DNA from: Triatoma infestans
Taxonomy: Eukaryota > Arthropoda > Insecta > Hemiptera > Reduviidae
Length of the DNA stretch: 64,000 bases
Direction of reading: 5' to 3'
Assembly: GCA_011037195.1 (NCBI GenBank)
Contig: JAAEAF010004970.1
Coordinates: forward strand, 17,783 to 81,782
This document shows positions 63,168 through 64,000 of this stretch, piece by piece (positions within the stretch are counted from its first letter, which is position 1; each line of letters opens with the position of its first letter). A program made the translations under genes and the position numbers. The notes under the pieces were generated by a model. The model was given only the letters and a program-made list of their open reading frames with translations. It was not told the DNA's origin and made no database searches.

Positions 63168-64000
63168 TTTTTACTTTCTCTTACTCCTCCTAGTAAGAGG
63201 AAGTATTTTAATCGTGGCAAATTTTCGATATCGATCTTTCACCGGAAATATCCATTTTGAGGTCCTCTGAGTCCAAAAAAGTGGTTTTTACCAAATGTTT
63301 TGTGTGTGAAAACAGCATAACTCAAAAACAGAAAAACCATAGAAAGTTGAAACTTGATATTCCGTTTAGGTATCACCATGGGATGTGATAGTATGTCGTC
63401 TGTCAAAATTCCACAATCGGAAGTACCACTGTAGTAGTTGTATTTTTTTAATTTTTTGCGTTTTTCTCGGAAATCGCTTCGACGATTTTCTTAAAACTTC
63501 TGATATAAACTAAACATCCAAAGAACTACAACTTTTATTTGAAACATTTATCTAGGAAAAGTGGGTCTTTAAGGGGTTGTCACTGGTTTGGGGGGAGGGT
63601 GGGGGGGTGGGTTGAGTATCATCTAAGTGCTCGTGTGGGGGGTTTTCAGTTTTATTAGAACCGACGTTGGCGGTCTCTGGGCGTGGAAAGGCTAAAGAAA
63701 GTGTTAATTAGAATTGAATATGTTGTTGAAATTCCGAGTTTAAAAAAAAAAAATCGGATAACCGGAAGTACGTTTACTTTACCACTTTACTAAATGATTT
63801 TTTTTCACTAATTCGCGAGTTTCTCAAAAATGGCTCCGACGATTGTTTTTGATACTTCATATAATAACTAAACATCTAACGATCTATAACTTTTATTTAA
63901 AACATTTATCTAGAAAAATTCATTTAAGGGCACTTTTGGGGGAGGGGTGGGTTTAGGTATCCATCTAAAGTGCTATTTCAGTTTATTAGACAATTCTCTC
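63168..64000 (+). repeat. DR copy, running off the window
   Basis: Starts 'tttactttctcttactcctcctagtaagagg', whose CTCTTACT/AGTAAGAG forms a hairpin, and carries the fullest left module: 'tttcaccggaaatatccatt', 'gaggtcctctgagtcc', 'cataactcaaaaacag', 'acttgatattccgtttaggt', 'cacaatcggaagtaccac'. The central module (from 63460) and a second one (from 63730) follow, so this copy too has the internal duplication. The copy continues beyond 64000. Confidence 0.75.

Overview
The window is from a metazoan nuclear genome, most probably an arthropod. It is AT-rich, has no operons or bacterial signals, and carries many decayed non-LTR retrotransposons, solo LTRs, tRNA-derived SINEs, a hAT-type MITE and microsatellites. 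I found no host protein gene and no convincing functional tRNA, rRNA or CRISPR array. Every coding signal I can support belongs to a mobile element, and all are broken by stops, frameshifts or truncation.

Layout. 1-8.2 kb: an RNase H fragment, a 5'-truncated LINE-A copy (545-1300), a solo LTR-A with 4-bp target duplication (1515-1972) and a nearly complete LINE-A on the minus strand (3823-8240). LINE-A has a coiled-coil ORF1, then endonuclease-RT, and no RNase H. 10.8-13 kb: LTR-B pieces, one split by a LINE-B fragment with its own target duplication, then an RTE-like RT piece. 14.6-17 kb: a minus-strand LINE remnant cut by two SINEs. 18.1-20 kb: LTR-B and an RTE-like remnant ending in (GAT)n. 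20.7-28 kb: copies of an abundant non-coding repeat (here 'DR'), inverted repeats, a SINE and LINE tails. 28.4-30.2 kb: a Penelope-like GIY-YIG fragment, a LINE-B 3' end and an abutting LTR-A. 31-34.6 kb: an inverted pair of LTR-B elements, a Jockey RT scrap and a 754-bp hAT-type MITE inside DR. 36-41.7 kb: LINE tail, SINEs, DR split by LTR-C, and a LINE tail carrying an 8-unit 72-bp minisatellite. 42.9-48.1 kb: LTR-A, an R2-like C-terminal LINE fragment, a Jockey insertion with an internal inversion, a LINE tail and DR. 50.3-56.4 kb: an almost full-length LINE of the I superfamily (gag with three zinc knuckles, endonuclease, RT, RNase H, poly-A). 57-64 kb: LTR-B, tRNA-like SINE heads, LTR-A, a LINE-B piece split by an LTR, and more DR.

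The value of the window is its stratigraphy. Several insertions keep target-site duplications, so relative ages can be read. The DR family takes up roughly 9 kb and serves as the insertion site for LTRs, a MITE and LINEs, so it is among the older layers; its class is unknown. SINE tails that match LINE 3' ends suggest SINE-LINE partnerships. Family names such as LINE-A, LTR-B and DR are labels used only in this answer; coordinates of repeat edges are by eye and may be off by tens of bases.
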